The translations under genes were made by a program, and so were the position numbers. The notes beneath the pieces were generated by a model, which ran no database searches, was not told the DNA's origin, and worked only from the letters and a program-made list of their open reading frames with translations. A DNA stretch of 64,000 nucleotides from [Mycobacterium] manitobense (GTDB lineage: Bacteria; Actinomycetota; Actinomycetes; Mycobacteriales; Mycobacteriaceae): assembly GCF_025821665.1 (NCBI RefSeq), contig NZ_JACKSJ010000047.1, positions 1-64,000 of the forward strand. Direction: 5' to 3'. Below are positions 41,728-51,179 of this stretch, one piece after another. Numbering within the stretch: position 1 is the first letter of the stretch; every line of letters begins with the position of its first letter.

Positions 41728-42729
41728 ATGGACCTGCTGCCCCGACAGATCGTCGAGAACCGGCTCAATCGCCAGTTCAACCAGGACGTCCGCAGGCACT
41801 TCTTCCGCGGAATGGAGTTCGCCGGACCGGCGGGCGATCCCGGCTGGTTCGGTCCCGGCAGCGCGGTGTGGCACGTGCACTCCCACCTCGAGGCGATGAT
41901 CTTCGGCCTGCAGTGCGCCGCGTACATGGAGCGGCTCGACCCGTCGATCTATTGGATGGGGATGCACCACTCCCGGCTGGTGAAGCGCGACGCCGACGGG
42001 GTGGCGCGCCCCGAGATCGACCCGAAGGGCGCCTCGGTGCGGCTCGGCCACTCGGTTGCCTTCTTCATCGGCACCGCCTACGGCTCCACCGACACCGCAG
42101 AACGACTCGCCACCACCGTGCGGTCCATGCACCACACCATCAAGGGGGTCCGGCCCGACGGTCTCGCCTACGACGCCGACGACCCCGACTGGCTGCGCTG
42201 GAACTACGCCACCGTGGTTTGGGGAATCGCCACCGCCCACGAGCTCTACCACCCGAACCCGTTGCGCGGCAGGAAGATCGACCGCTACTACGGCGAATTC
42301 GTGCGCGTCGGCCACGCCCTCGGCGGCACCGACCTGCCGTCGACGAAGGCCGAGACGCTCGACTGCCTGAAGTCCTACCTGCCCCGGCTCGCGGTCACCC
42401 ACGGCACGGCACTGGCCACCGGCCCGAACCTGCCGATGCCGCAGAGCGCGCTGAACTGGGCGGTGCGCGACACCATGCCGCGGTGGGGGAAGGAGCTGAT
42501 CCAGCACCGCGACCCGCACCCCGTCGAACGCGCCGCGCGGCGCGCCATGGTGTGGACGGTGATCAACGGCCTGCACACCGCCGCAGGCCCGGCGCCGGAG
42601 TTCGAGCAGGCGCAGGCACGGGTCGCCGGCGGCGTCGATCCCGCGCTGGCGCCCCACACCGAGCCGGCCTACGTGCCGGGCAGCGACCCGCAGCGCAGCC
42701 GCGCCGAGGTCGAACGCACCTTCGCCTGA
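41728..42729 (+). CDS. MpaB-type (DUF2236) oxygenase family protein
   Basis: A 333-residue protein of the DUF2236/MpaB/latex-clearing-like group, several of which bind haem b through histidines and act as oxygenases. The family-typical core is MHHTIKGVRPDGLAYDADDP, then DWLRWNYATVVWGIATAHEL. ATG 41728 has GGAGG seven bases upstream, while a longer frame would run through the operators. Controlled, probably, by the divergent TetR. Substrate unknown. Confidence 0.88.
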   Translation: MDLLPRQIVENRLNRQFNQDVRRHFFRGMEFAGPAGDPGWFGPGSAVWHVHSHLEAMIFGLQCAAYMERLDPSIYWMGMHHSRLVKRDADGVARPEIDPKGASVRLGHSVAFFIGTAYGSTDTAERLATTVRSMHHTIKGVRPDGLAYDADDPDWLRWNYATVVWGIATAHELYHPNPLRGRKIDRYYGEFVRVGHALGGTDLPSTKAETLDCLKSYLPRLAVTHGTALATGPNLPMPQSALNWAVRDTMPRWGKELIQHRDPHPVERAARRAMVWTVINGLHTAAGPAPEFEQAQARVAGGVDPALAPHTEPAYVPGSDPQRSRAEVERTFA

Positions 42730-42788
42730 GCTGTGACCCGCTGCACACGCTTTTTCGCCTGCCCGCCGATTTTGAGACACTGGCCGTT

Positions 42789-44186
42789 ATGAGTGTCACG
42801 CGAAAGACCCAGCACCGCGAGGTCGCCAAGCTGGACCGGGTGCCGCTGCCCATGGAGGCCGCCCGCGTCGGCGTCACCGGTTGGCAGATCACCCGCACCG
42901 GCGCACGCGTCGTCAGCAAGCTGGCGGGTCGCGGTTCCCTACAGGAGAAGGTCGTCAAGCAGATCCCTCAGACGTTCGCCGACCTCGGGCCCACCTACGT
43001 CAAGTTCGGCCAGATCATCGCGTCGAGCCCCGGCGCGTTCGGCGAACCGCTGTCCCGGGAGTTCCGCAGCCTGCTCGACCGGGTGCCCCCGGCGAACGCC
43101 GAACAGGTGGCCACACTGCTGCGCGAGGAACTCGGCGGTGACCCGGCCACGCTGTTCAAGTCCTTCGACCCCACCCCGTTCGCCTCGGCCTCGATCGCCC
43201 AGGTGCACTACGCCACGCTGCACACCGGCGAGGAGGTCGTCGTCAAGGTCCAGCGGCCCGGCATCCGCCGCCGCGTCGCCGCCGACCTGCAGATCCTCAA
43301 GCGCGGCGCCCGCCTGGTCGAGTTCGCCAAGCTCGGTCAGCGGCTCAGCGCGCAGGACGTCGTCGCCGACTTCGCCGACAACCTCGCCGAGGAGCTCGAC
43401 TTCCGGTTGGAGGCACAGTCGATGGACGCGTGGGTGTCGCACATGCACGCCTCGCCGCTGGGCGAGAACATCCGGGTGCCTCAGGTGTACTGGGACCTCA
43501 CCAGCGAGCGGGTGCTGACCATGGAACGCGTCACCGGCGTGCGCATCGACGACGCCGCGGCGATCCGCAAGAAGGGCTTCGACGGCACCGAGCTGGTCAA
43601 GGCCCTGATGTTCAGCCTCTTCGAGGGCGGCCTCAAGCACGGGCTGTTCCACGGGGACCTGCATGCAGGCAATCTCTTCGTCGACGACGACGGCAAGATC
43701 GTGTTCCTCGACTTCGGCATCATGGGCCGCATCGACCCGCGGACCCGCTGGCTGCTGCGCGAGCTCGTCTACGCGCTGCTGGTCACCAAGGACCACGCCG
43801 CCGCGGGCAAGATCGTCGTGCTGATGGGCGCCGTCGGCACCATGAAGCCCGAGGCGGAGGCCGCCAAGGACCTGGAGAAGTTCGCCACGCCTCTGACCAT
43901 GAAGTCGCTCGGCGACATGAGCTACGCCGAGATCGGCAAGCAGCTGTCGACGCTGGCCGACGCCTACGACGTGAAACTGCCCCGTGAGCTGGTGCTGATC
44001 GGCAAGCAGTTCCTCTACGTCGAGCGCTACATGAAGCTGCTCGCACCGAAGTGGCAGATGATGAGCGACCCGCAGCTGACCGGGTATTTCGCCAACTTCA
44101 TGGTCGACATCAGCCGCGAGCACAAAGAGAAGGCTGCCGACGAGCGCTTGCGCGAGGAGCCGACAACCGAAGAGGTCGAGGCGTAG
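42789..44186 (+). CDS. ABC1/AarF/UbiB family atypical kinase
   Basis: A 465-residue protein of the AarF/UbiB family (Rv0647c position). The KxGQ motif is FADLGPTYVKFGQIIASSPG, the Ala-rich nucleotide loop FASASIAQVHYA, the invariant lysine VVKVQRPGI, the catalytic segment LFHGDLHAGNLF and the metal motif IVFLDFGIMGR. In other organisms these support quinone or lipid metabolism. The stop TAG overlaps the GTG of lipG, so the two form an operon. No transmembrane helices are evident. Confidence 0.93.
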   Translation: MSVTRKTQHREVAKLDRVPLPMEAARVGVTGWQITRTGARVVSKLAGRGSLQEKVVKQIPQTFADLGPTYVKFGQIIASSPGAFGEPLSREFRSLLDRVPPANAEQVATLLREELGGDPATLFKSFDPTPFASASIAQVHYATLHTGEEVVVKVQRPGIRRRVAADLQILKRGARLVEFAKLGQRLSAQDVVADFADNLAEELDFRLEAQSMDAWVSHMHASPLGENIRVPQVYWDLTSERVLTMERVTGVRIDDAAAIRKKGFDGTELVKALMFSLFEGGLKHGLFHGDLHAGNLFVDDDGKIVFLDFGIMGRIDPRTRWLLRELVYALLVTKDHAAAGKIVVLMGAVGTMKPEAEAAKDLEKFATPLTMKSLGDMSYAEIGKQLSTLADAYDVKLPRELVLIGKQFLYVERYMKLLAPKWQMMSDPQLTGYFANFMVDISREHKEKAADERLREEPTTEEVEA

Positions 44187-45157
44187 TGGAGATCCGTTCC
44201 GGTAAGGCTGGCGTCGGCGGGCAGGAGCGGCGGGGGTACCTCCCGCCCGAAGGGCAGGGGGCCGACTCGGGGATCAATTCTGGTGAGCTGGAAATCTATT
44301 ACGAGGACATGGGTGACCCGAACGATCCCGCCGTCCTGCTGATCATGGGCCTGGGCGCGCAGCTGATCTTCTGGCGCGAGGGGTTCTGCCAGAAGCTCGT
44401 CGACCAGGGTCTGCGGGTGATCCGGTTCGACAACCGCGACGTCGGACTGTCCAGCCACCTCGACGGCCGGCGGACCAAGGGTTCGCAGGTCGGCAACATG
44501 GTGCGGTCATTCCTGGGATTCCGCAGCCCGTCGGTCTACACGCTCGAGGACATGGCCGACGACGCCGCGGCGCTCCTGGACCACCTGGACATCGACCGGG
44601 CGCACATCGTGGGCGGCTCGATGGGCGGCATGATCGCGCAGATCTTCGCCGCCCGTCATGCGGAGCGCACCAGGACATTGGCCGTCATCTTCTCCAGCAA
44701 CAATCAGGCGTGCCTGCCGCCGCCCGGGCCGCAGCAGCTCCTCGCGGTGATCACCGGCCCCTCGCCGAACTCCCCGCGCGACGTCATCATCGAGAACTCG
44801 ATCCGTGTCAGCAAGATCATCGGCAGCCCTGGTTACCGCTCCTCCGACGAGGATCTGCGCGCCGACGCCGTCGCGTTCTACGACCGCGCGTTCTACCCGC
44901 AGGGCATCGCGCGGCAGTTCAACGCGATCACCGGCAGCGGCAGCCTGCGCCACTACGACCGGCAGATCACCGCGCCGACGGTCGTCATGCACGGCAAGGC
45001 CGACAAGCTGATGCGCCCGTACGGCGGCAAGGCCATCGCGCGGGCCATCCCCGGGGCGCGCCTGGTGCTGTTCGACGGCATGGGCCACGAGCTCCCGAAA
45101 GAGCTGTGGGACGACGTGGTGGGCGAGTTGAAGACCACCTTCGCCGAGAGTCCCTGA
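44186..45157 (+). CDS. lipG: Alpha/beta hydrolase LipG
   Basis: A 323-residue alpha/beta hydrolase, orthologous by sequence and position to M. tuberculosis LipG (Rv0646c). The GTG start overlaps the preceding stop and follows GAGG. It carries VLLIMGLGAQLIFWREGF, the nucleophile elbow VGGSMGGMIAQ, and the late acid/histidine region HGKADKLMRPYGG ... DGMGHELP. About 20 extra residues precede the conserved LEIYYEDMGD. Reported activities are esterase/thioesterase-like. It sits directly before the mycolate methyltransferases. Confidence 0.94.
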   Translation: MEIRSGKAGVGGQERRGYLPPEGQGADSGINSGELEIYYEDMGDPNDPAVLLIMGLGAQLIFWREGFCQKLVDQGLRVIRFDNRDVGLSSHLDGRRTKGSQVGNMVRSFLGFRSPSVYTLEDMADDAAALLDHLDIDRAHIVGGSMGGMIAQIFAARHAERTRTLAVIFSSNNQACLPPPGPQQLLAVITGPSPNSPRDVIIENSIRVSKIIGSPGYRSSDEDLRADAVAFYDRAFYPQGIARQFNAITGSGSLRHYDRQITAPTVVMHGKADKLMRPYGGKAIARAIPGARLVLFDGMGHELPKELWDDVVGELKTTFAESP

Positions 45158-45286
45158 CCAGCGGCGGCGCTTCTCGATTCGGCCCGCGACGGACCGATCG
45201 GATACGATTCCCTGTCGAGTGCAAGGGGTTGTTGCACCGTCATCGGCGACGCCGGCAAACCCCAGAACGGCCAGAAAGGCACCACC

Positions 45287-46156
45287 ATGTCCCCAGCGGG
45301 CAAACTGAAGCCGCACTTCGAGGACGTCCAGGCGCACTACGACCTGTCCGACGACTTCTTCCGGCTTTTCCTCGACCCGAGCCAGATGTACAGCTGCGCG
45401 TACTTCGAACGCGACGACATGACGCTCGAGCAGGCCCAGCACGCCAAGGTGGATCTCGCGCTGGGCAAACTCGGCCTGCAGCCGGGCATGACGCTGCTCG
45501 ACGTGGGCTGCGGCTGGGGCTACACGATGATGCGCGCCGTCGAGAAGTACGACGTCAACGTCATCGGCCTGACGCTGAGCAAGAACCAGCACGCGCACGT
45601 CGAGCGGATCTTCGCCGAGTCCGACAGCCCGCGTACCAAGCAGGTGCTGCTGCAGGGCTGGGAGGACTTCGACCAGCCGGTGGACCGGATCGTGTCGATC
45701 GGCGCATTCGAGCACTTCGGCAAGGACCGCTGGGACGACTTCTTCACCAGGGCATACAGCGTGCTGCCCGACGACGGTGTGATGCTGCTGCACACGATCA
45801 CCGCGCTGACCATCCCGCAGATGGTGGAACGTAAGATCCCGCTGACCTTCTCGGTCGCCCGGTTCATCAAGTTCATCCTCACCGAGATCTTCCCCGGCGG
45901 TTATCTGCCGACCATCGAACTCGTGGGCGAGCACGGCCAGAAGGCCGGCTTCGACCTGACCCGCACCCAGTCGCTGCAGCCGCACTACGCCAGGACGCTG
46001 GACTGCTGGGCCGACGCGCTGCAGGCCCACCGGGACGAGGCGATCGCGATCCAGTCCGAAGAGGTCTACGACCGCTACATGCACTACCTCACCGGCTGCG
46101 CGGACGCGTTCCGGAAGGGTTACACCGACGTTTGCCAGTTCACGTTGGAGAAGTGA
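45287..46156 (+). CDS. Mycolic acid cyclopropane synthase-family methyltransferase (MmaA2-like)
   Basis: A 289-residue SAM-dependent enzyme acting on meromycolic chains. The SAM motif LLDVGCGWG is at residues 70-78, with [20 protein letters not shown] at the N-terminus and [12 protein letters not shown] at the end. [13 protein letters not shown] and [16 protein letters not shown] are closest, from memory, to MmaA2, which makes the distal cyclopropane, though PcaA is similar. Expected role is cyclopropane formation on alpha- or oxygenated mycolates. ATG with AAAGG upstream. Confidence 0.9.
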   Translation: MSPAGKLKPHFEDVQAHYDLSDDFFRLFLDPSQMYSCAYFERDDMTLEQAQHAKVDLALGKLGLQPGMTLLDVGCGWGYTMMRAVEKYDVNVIGLTLSKNQHAHVERIFAESDSPRTKQVLLQGWEDFDQPVDRIVSIGAFEHFGKDRWDDFFTRAYSVLPDDGVMLLHTITALTIPQMVERKIPLTFSVARFIKFILTEIFPGGYLPTIELVGEHGQKAGFDLTRTQSLQPHYARTLDCWADALQAHRDEAIAIQSEEVYDRYMHYLTGCADAFRKGYTDVCQFTLEK

Positions 46157-46344
46157 TCACAAACATCCAGCAAACTCCTGATTGCTAGCTGGTCGGCGGC
46201 TCCAGACACCGGGTCGTCGCCGGGTGTGCGACACGCTGTAGGTTCGCCAGTCGACGCCCAGAATCGGGAGTAGCGTGCGGTCACAACGCGACCGACGCGG
46301 GAGCTATGCAGACGACCTGTCGCGAGGAAGGCCACGCACGAACC

Positions 46345-47241
46345 ATGCCTGAGAACACGAACACCGATACCGAGTTGCGGCCGCACTTCGAGGACATCCA
46401 GGCCCACTACGACCTGTCCGACGACTTCTTCGGCGTCTTCCAGGACCCCACACGCAAGTACAGCTGCGCGTACTTCACGGGTCCCGAGGTGTCGCTGTCC
46501 GAGGCGCAGATCGCCAACGTCGATCAGCACCTCGACCGGCTGGACCTCAAGCCGGGAATGACGCTGCTGGAGGTGGGCTGCGGCTGGGGGCTGACGCTGC
46601 AGCGGGCGATGGAGAAGTACGACGTCAACGTCATCGGCCTGACGCTGAGCAAGAACCAGCAGGCCTACTGCGACCAGCTGCTGGGCAAGCTCGACACCAA
46701 CCGGACCTTCGACGTCCGCCTGCAGGGCTGGGAGCAGTTCCACAGCCCGGTCGACCGCATCGTGTCGATCGAGGCCTTCGAACACTTCGGGTTCGAGCGC
46801 TATGACGACTTCTTCAAGACGTGTTTCGACATCCTGCCCGACGACGGCCGGATGACGATCCAGAGCAGCGTCGGCTACCACCCCGACGACCTGCAGGCCC
46901 GCGGGAAGAAGCTGACCTTCGAGCTGGCCCGCTACGTCAAGTTCATCCTCACCGAGATCTTCCCGGGCGGCCGGCTCCCGAGCACCCCGATGATGGTCGA
47001 GCACGGCGAGAAGGCCGGCTTCGTCGTGCCCGAGACGTTGTCGCTGCGCAACCACTACATCAAGACGCTCGGTATCTGGGCCGCCAAGCTGGAGCAGCAC
47101 AAGGACGAGGCCATCGCGGCGACCGACGAGGAGAACTACCACCGCTACATGAAGTACCTGCGCGGCGCGCAGTACTACTTCGTCGACGAGAGCATCGACG
47201 TCAGCCTGGTCACCTATCTCAAGCCCGGCGCCGCGGCCTGA
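46345..47241 (+). CDS. mmaA4: Hydroxymycolate synthase-like methyltransferase (MmaA4/Hma-like)
   Basis: A 298-residue methyltransferase. The SAM motif LLEVGCGWG is at about residues 74-82. The C-terminus [14 protein letters not shown] and the segment [20 protein letters not shown] match M. tuberculosis MmaA4 (Hma) rather than the cyclopropane synthases. MmaA4 adds a methyl and hydroxyl group, giving the precursor of keto- and methoxymycolates. I chose ATG 46345 on homology; ATG 46306 adds 13 residues but has its GGGAG only two bases away. A perfect terminator follows at 47262. Confidence 0.9.
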   Translation: MPENTNTDTELRPHFEDIQAHYDLSDDFFGVFQDPTRKYSCAYFTGPEVSLSEAQIANVDQHLDRLDLKPGMTLLEVGCGWGLTLQRAMEKYDVNVIGLTLSKNQQAYCDQLLGKLDTNRTFDVRLQGWEQFHSPVDRIVSIEAFEHFGFERYDDFFKTCFDILPDDGRMTIQSSVGYHPDDLQARGKKLTFELARYVKFILTEIFPGGRLPSTPMMVEHGEKAGFVVPETLSLRNHYIKTLGIWAAKLEQHKDEAIAATDEENYHRYMKYLRGAQYYFVDESIDVSLVTYLKPGAAA

Positions 47242-47261
47242 CCCGGCCCGTCACCGCAAAG

Positions 47262-47290
47262 ATCCCCCGACCGATGTCGGGGGATTTTTT
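47262..47290 (+). terminator. Intrinsic terminator after mmaA4
   Basis: Perfect 10-bp stem ATCCCCCGAC / GTCGGGGGAT with a CGAT loop, running straight into TTTTTG. It starts 20 bases after the mmaA4 stop. Confidence 0.95.
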
Positions 47291-47298
47291 GCGTGATG

Positions 47299-47325
47299 TG
47301 TCGGATCCCGGCGCGGGCGTTCGTC
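47299..47325 (+). promoter_or_regulatory. Candidate ECF42-type promoter of the YCII gene
   Basis: TGTCGG (47299-47304) and CGTC (47322-47325) are 17 bases apart, 58 bases before the YCII start. As I recall, ECF42 sigma factors recognise TGTCGA at -35 and a CGWC-type -10, so this differs by one base at -35. Confidence 0.45.
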
Positions 47326-47383
47326 GACACAGTAGAGAGTGGAACCAGAAGGGTTGCACTCGCTACCGGGAAGGTCGTCACCG

Positions 47384-48085
47384 ATGCACTACTTCACCCT
47401 GCTGCTGGGACCAGAGGCCACCGAGGAGCCCGACGCCGAGACCCAGGCCGCCATCATGGCCGCCTACACCGAATTCCACGCGAGCGCCGGTGCGGCGATC
47501 AAGGCGGGCGACGCGCTCGCCGGATCGGCCGCCACGGTCCGCATCACCGGCGGACCCGATCACCCGGTGGTCACCGACGGTCCGTTCGCCGAGGGGGCGG
47601 AGGTGGCCGGCGGCTACTACGTGTTCGAGGCCGACGACCTCGACGATGCGCTGGGCATCGCCCGCAGGATCCCGGCCTGCCAGGAGGGCGCCGTCGAGGT
47701 GTGGCCGATGGTCGGCTGGGAGTCGCCCACCGAGCGCATCGGCAGCGACTGGTTCGCGCTGCTGCTGGAACCGGCGGACCAGCCGTGCACGCCCGGCACC
47801 GAGGAGTGGGAGAGCGGCGAGTGCCGGCACGCGGAATTCGGGCGGAACGCCGGTGAGCACATCCTCGGTGGGGCGCCGCTGCACCCGCCGAGCACGGCGA
47901 CCACGGTGCGGGTGCGCGACGGCCAGCTGCTGCTGACCGACGGTCCGTACGCCGAGGGCGCCGAGGTGGCCAGCGGGTTCTACCTGCTGCGGGCCACCGA
48001 CCGCGACGAGGCCGTCAAGATCGCTTCGATGATCCCCGCCACCACGGTCCATCTGCACCGCTTGGTCGGCGTCTCCGACCTCTGA
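47384..48085 (+). CDS. YCII/DGPF-domain protein, tandem duplicate
   Basis: A 233-residue protein made of two YCII-related halves. The first (residues 1-110) has VVTDGPFAEGAEVAGGYYVF, the second (about 120-233) has LLTDGPYAEGAEVASGFYLL; each half is followed by a helix and IP(A/A) turn. ATG 47384 follows GGGAAGG. Single-domain DGPF proteins are the usual genomic partners and targets of ECF42 sigma factors, and one starts six bases downstream here. Function of DGPF proteins is not firmly known. Confidence 0.9.
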   Translation: MHYFTLLLGPEATEEPDAETQAAIMAAYTEFHASAGAAIKAGDALAGSAATVRITGGPDHPVVTDGPFAEGAEVAGGYYVFEADDLDDALGIARRIPACQEGAVEVWPMVGWESPTERIGSDWFALLLEPADQPCTPGTEEWESGECRHAEFGRNAGEHILGGAPLHPPSTATTVRVRDGQLLLTDGPYAEGAEVASGFYLLRATDRDEAVKIASMIPATTVHLHRLVGVSDL

Positions 48086-48091
48086 CACTGC

Positions 48092-49306
48092 ATGACTGAC
48101 CTGGACGGCGTCTTCCGGCGGGAATGGGGCCCTGCCGTCGCCGCGCTCGCGCGGTGGTCGGGAGACCTCGGCATCGCCGAGGACGCCGTCCAGGAGGCCT
48201 GCGCCGAGGCGCTGCGGAGGTGGCCGGGCGACGGCGTGCCCGACAACGCCGGGGCGTGGCTGACCACCGTGGCCCGCAACCGGGTGCTGGACCGGCTCCG
48301 CCGCGAATCGGCCCGTTCGGGGAAGGAGTTCGCCGCGGTGGTCGATGAGATGAACGCCCGGGCGGACGCTCCTGCGCACCGGGTGCGCGACGACGAACTG
48401 CGGATGATGTTCACCTGTGCGCACCCGGCGCTGGACCGGCTGTCGCAACTGGCGCTGACGCTGCGGCTGATCTCGGGCCTCACGGTCGCTGAGATCGCCC
48501 GCGCCCTGTTGCAGTCCGAGGCCGCCGTCGGTCAGCGGATCACGCGCGCCAAGAACAAGATTCGCAGCGCGAACATCCCGCTGCGGGTGCCGCCTGCCGA
48601 ACTGCTGGCCGAGCGCACCCCGCACGTACTGGCCTGCATCTACTCGGTGTTCACCGAGGGCTACTGGTCGACGGCGGGGCCGTCGGCGATCCGCGACGAA
48701 CTCTGCGGCGAGGGTGTCCGCCTGGCCGCCGAGGTGTGCGACCTGATGCCCGCCGAGCGCGACGCCCAGGCGCTGGCCGCGCTGACGCTGCTGCACGATT
48801 CGCGGCGCCGCACCCGGGTGGACGCGGCGGGCGCGCTGGTGCCACTCGAGGAGCAGGACCGCAGCCGGTGGGACCGCGGCCAGATCGCAGCGGGGTTGGA
48901 GCGGCTGCGCCGCGCGGCCGGATCCGGCGGGCAGTATCTGCCGCAGGCGGTGATCGCGGGCCTGCACGCGACCGCGCCGACGTGGGAGCAGACCGACTGG
49001 GTGACGATCTGCACGGCCTACGACCGGTTGCTCGCGGTCGGCGACTCACCGGTGGTGCGGGCCAACCGCGCGCTGGCCATCGGCTTCCGGGACGGCTTTG
49101 CAGCGGGTCTCGCCGAACTGGACGCGGTGGCCGCCGATCCCCGGTGGACCCGGTCGAACACCCTCGCCGTGATTCGCGCTGACCTGCTGCGCCGGTGCGG
49201 GCGGACCGACGAGGCCCTGCACTGGTACCGCGCCGCGCTCGCCGTGAACGGCTCCGAACCGGCACGGGCCTTTCTGCGCCGCCGCGTCGCCGAGTGTGGC
49301 GGCTGA
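48092..49306 (+). CDS. ECF42-type RNA polymerase sigma factor with C-terminal extension
   Basis: A 404-residue sigma-70-family protein. Sigma2 is at residues 5-75 (DLGIAEDAVQEACAEALRRW, VARNRVLDRLRR), and sigma4 at about 125-170 (LISGLTVAEIARALLQSEAA). A roughly 230-residue C-terminal domain of helical repeats (RANRALAIGFRDG, ADLLRRCGRTDEALHWYRAA) is TPR-like. This layout and the adjoining DGPF gene define ECF42. No anti-sigma gene is present; in this group the C-terminal extension is thought to control activity. Confidence 0.92.
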   Translation: MTDLDGVFRREWGPAVAALARWSGDLGIAEDAVQEACAEALRRWPGDGVPDNAGAWLTTVARNRVLDRLRRESARSGKEFAAVVDEMNARADAPAHRVRDDELRMMFTCAHPALDRLSQLALTLRLISGLTVAEIARALLQSEAAVGQRITRAKNKIRSANIPLRVPPAELLAERTPHVLACIYSVFTEGYWSTAGPSAIRDELCGEGVRLAAEVCDLMPAERDAQALAALTLLHDSRRRTRVDAAGALVPLEEQDRSRWDRGQIAAGLERLRRAAGSGGQYLPQAVIAGLHATAPTWEQTDWVTICTAYDRLLAVGDSPVVRANRALAIGFRDGFAAGLAELDAVAADPRWTRSNTLAVIRADLLRRCGRTDEALHWYRAALAVNGSEPARAFLRRRVAECGG

Positions 49307-49377
49307 TGTTCTCGGGTTGACCAGCGCGCCGGGGTAGCGGACGGTATGAAGGCAGCACGCGATCGAGAAGGAGAATC

Positions 49378-50265
49378 ATGGGCAGCACCATTCGCAAGGC
49401 GGTGATCCCCGCCGCCGGTCTCGGGTCCCGGCTGCTTCCGCTGACCAAGGCGATCCCCAAGGAGATGTTGCCCGTCGGCGACAAGCCGGTCATCGAGCAC
49501 ACGGTCCGCGAACTCGTCAGTTCCGGCATCACCGACATCACCATCGTGGTGTCGGGCGGCAAGTCGTTGATCCAGGACCATTTCCGGCCCAACCCGGCGC
49601 TGGTGGAGCAGTTGCGCAACGACGGCAAGACCGCCTACGCCGACGCCGTCGAGGAGGTCGGGCAGCTCTCGGCCGCCGGCCACATCACCTACCTCGACCA
49701 GCACGGGCCCTACGGCAACGGCACCCCCGTGCTCAACGCCGCGCGCGCGTTCGGCGACGAGCCGATCCTGGTGCTGTGGCCCGACGACGTGTTCGTCGCC
49801 GAGGTGCCGCGCGCCCAGCAGCTGATGCGGGCCTACGCGCAGACGTCGTGCCCGGTGCTGGCGTTGCTGCCGATGGCTGCCGAGGATTCCCAGCGCTACG
49901 GCGTGCCGATCGTCAAGGAGGACCTCGACGACGGCCTGCTGCGGATCACCGGCCTGGTCGAGAAGCCCAAGCCCGAGGATGCGCCATCGGAGTACGCGGC
50001 CATCGGCGGGTACGTCATCACTCCCGGCGTCATCGACGAACTGCGCCAGCAGACCAAGCGCTGGTACGAGCACCGGACCGGCGAGGTCTACCTGACCGAC
50101 GCGATCAACGCCTACGCCAGGGACCGCGCGGTCTACGGGCAGGTCATCCAGGGCAGCTGGTATGACACCGGCAATCCGGGCGACTACCTGGTGGCCCAGT
50201 TCGCCTCCGCGCTCGCGCACCCGACCTACGGGCCGCTGCTGCGCGGGCTCGCCGAAGGCAACTGA
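49378..50265 (+). CDS. galU: UTP-glucose-1-phosphate uridylyltransferase
   Basis: A 295-residue sugar nucleotidyltransferase making UDP-glucose. The activation loop AAGLGSRLLPLTKAIPKEML starts at residue 12, and GNGTPVLNA, LWPDDVF and the lysine motif GLVEKPKPEDAPS are present. ATG has GAAGGAG upstream. Somewhat shorter than M. tuberculosis GalU, which is at a different locus (Rv0993), so this may be a second copy in the genome. It stands alone here, convergent with rplA. Confidence 0.9.
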   Translation: MGSTIRKAVIPAAGLGSRLLPLTKAIPKEMLPVGDKPVIEHTVRELVSSGITDITIVVSGGKSLIQDHFRPNPALVEQLRNDGKTAYADAVEEVGQLSAAGHITYLDQHGPYGNGTPVLNAARAFGDEPILVLWPDDVFVAEVPRAQQLMRAYAQTSCPVLALLPMAAEDSQRYGVPIVKEDLDDGLLRITGLVEKPKPEDAPSEYAAIGGYVITPGVIDELRQQTKRWYEHRTGEVYLTDAINAYARDRAVYGQVIQGSWYDTGNPGDYLVAQFASALAHPTYGPLLRGLAEGN

Positions 50266-50276
50266 TCATCCACGAG

Positions 50277-50323
50277 TGTGAACGTCACGACGAATTCGGC
50301 CCGAAAGCGTCGTGACGTTCACA
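50277..50323. terminator. 47-base nested palindrome between convergent galU and rplA
   Basis: TGTGAACGTCACGACG (50277-50292) and its exact complement (50308-50323) form a 16-bp stem; inside, TTCGG-C-CCGAA forms a second stem. It lies 11 bases after the galU stop and 17 after the rplA stop. No T-tract. Likely a bidirectional hairpin terminator or a member of a dispersed mycobacterial palindrome family. Confidence 0.75.
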
Positions 50324-50339
50324 GTCGCGAATCTTGGGC

Positions 50340-51047
50340 CTACGCCTCCGCGAAGTTGCGGGTGACGCCCGGGTCGACCTGGATGCCGGGTCCGGTCGTC
50401 GTCGAGACGACGATCTTCCTCAGGTAGCGGCCCTTGGACGCCGACGGCTTGGCGCGCAGGATCTCGTCGAGCGCGGCGCCGTAGTTCTCGGCCAGCGACT
50501 TCTCGTCGAAGGACGCCTTGCCGATCACGAAGTGCAGGTTCGCCTGCTTGTCGACGCGGAAGTTGATCTTGCCGCCCTTGATGTCCTGCACGGCCTTGGT
50601 GACGTCGGGCGTCACGGTGCCGGTCTTGGGGTTGGGCATCAGGCCACGCGGGCCGAGCACGCGGGCGATGCGGCCGACCTTGGCCATCTGGTCGGGCGTG
50701 GCGATCGCCGCGTCGAAGTCGAGGAAGCCGCCCTGGATCTTCTCGATCAGGTCGTCGCTGCCCACCACGTCGGCGCCGGCGGCGATGGCCTGCTCGGCCT
50801 TCTCGCCGACCGCGAACACCGCGACGCGGGCGGTCTTGCCGGTGCCGTGCGGCAGGTTGACGGTGCCGCGCACCATCTGGTCGGCCTTACGCGGGTCGAC
50901 GCCCAGCCGGATGGCCACCTCGACGGTGGCGTCCTGCTTCTTCGACGACGTCTCCTTGGCCAGCTTGGCGGCCTCGATCGGCGAATACAGCTTCTCGCGG
51001 TCGATCTTCTCCGCGGCTTCGCGGTATGCCTTGCTGTTCTTGCTCAT
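50340..51047 (-). CDS. rplA: 50S ribosomal protein L1
   Basis: A 235-residue L1 of the ribosomal L1 stalk, involved in E-site tRNA release and often an autorepressor of the rplK-rplA mRNA. It contains [16 protein letters not shown] and [13 protein letters not shown], standard L1 segments. ATG follows AAGGAG. The 132-base gap to rplK holds an imperfect stem (51122-51164) that could be an L1 target; this is not tested. Confidence 0.98.
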   Translation of the reverse strand: MSKNSKAYREAAEKIDREKLYSPIEAAKLAKETSSKKQDATVEVAIRLGVDPRKADQMVRGTVNLPHGTGKTARVAVFAVGEKAEQAIAAGADVVGSDDLIEKIQGGFLDFDAAIATPDQMAKVGRIARVLGPRGLMPNPKTGTVTPDVTKAVQDIKGGKINFRVDKQANLHFVIGKASFDEKSLAENYGAALDEILRAKPSASKGRYLRKIVVSTTTGPGIQVDPGVTRNFAEA

Positions 51048-51179
51048 TGGTGTCTCCTTGATTCAGAGGTCGTGGTTCACGAGCCGATGCCAGCTCTCCC
51101 ACGCTTTCCTGCGTTGAGATTGCGCTCAGGGCGGAGCTCTCTCGAACTTTTGCGCCCTCAGTGCAGAACCAACGTCGAA

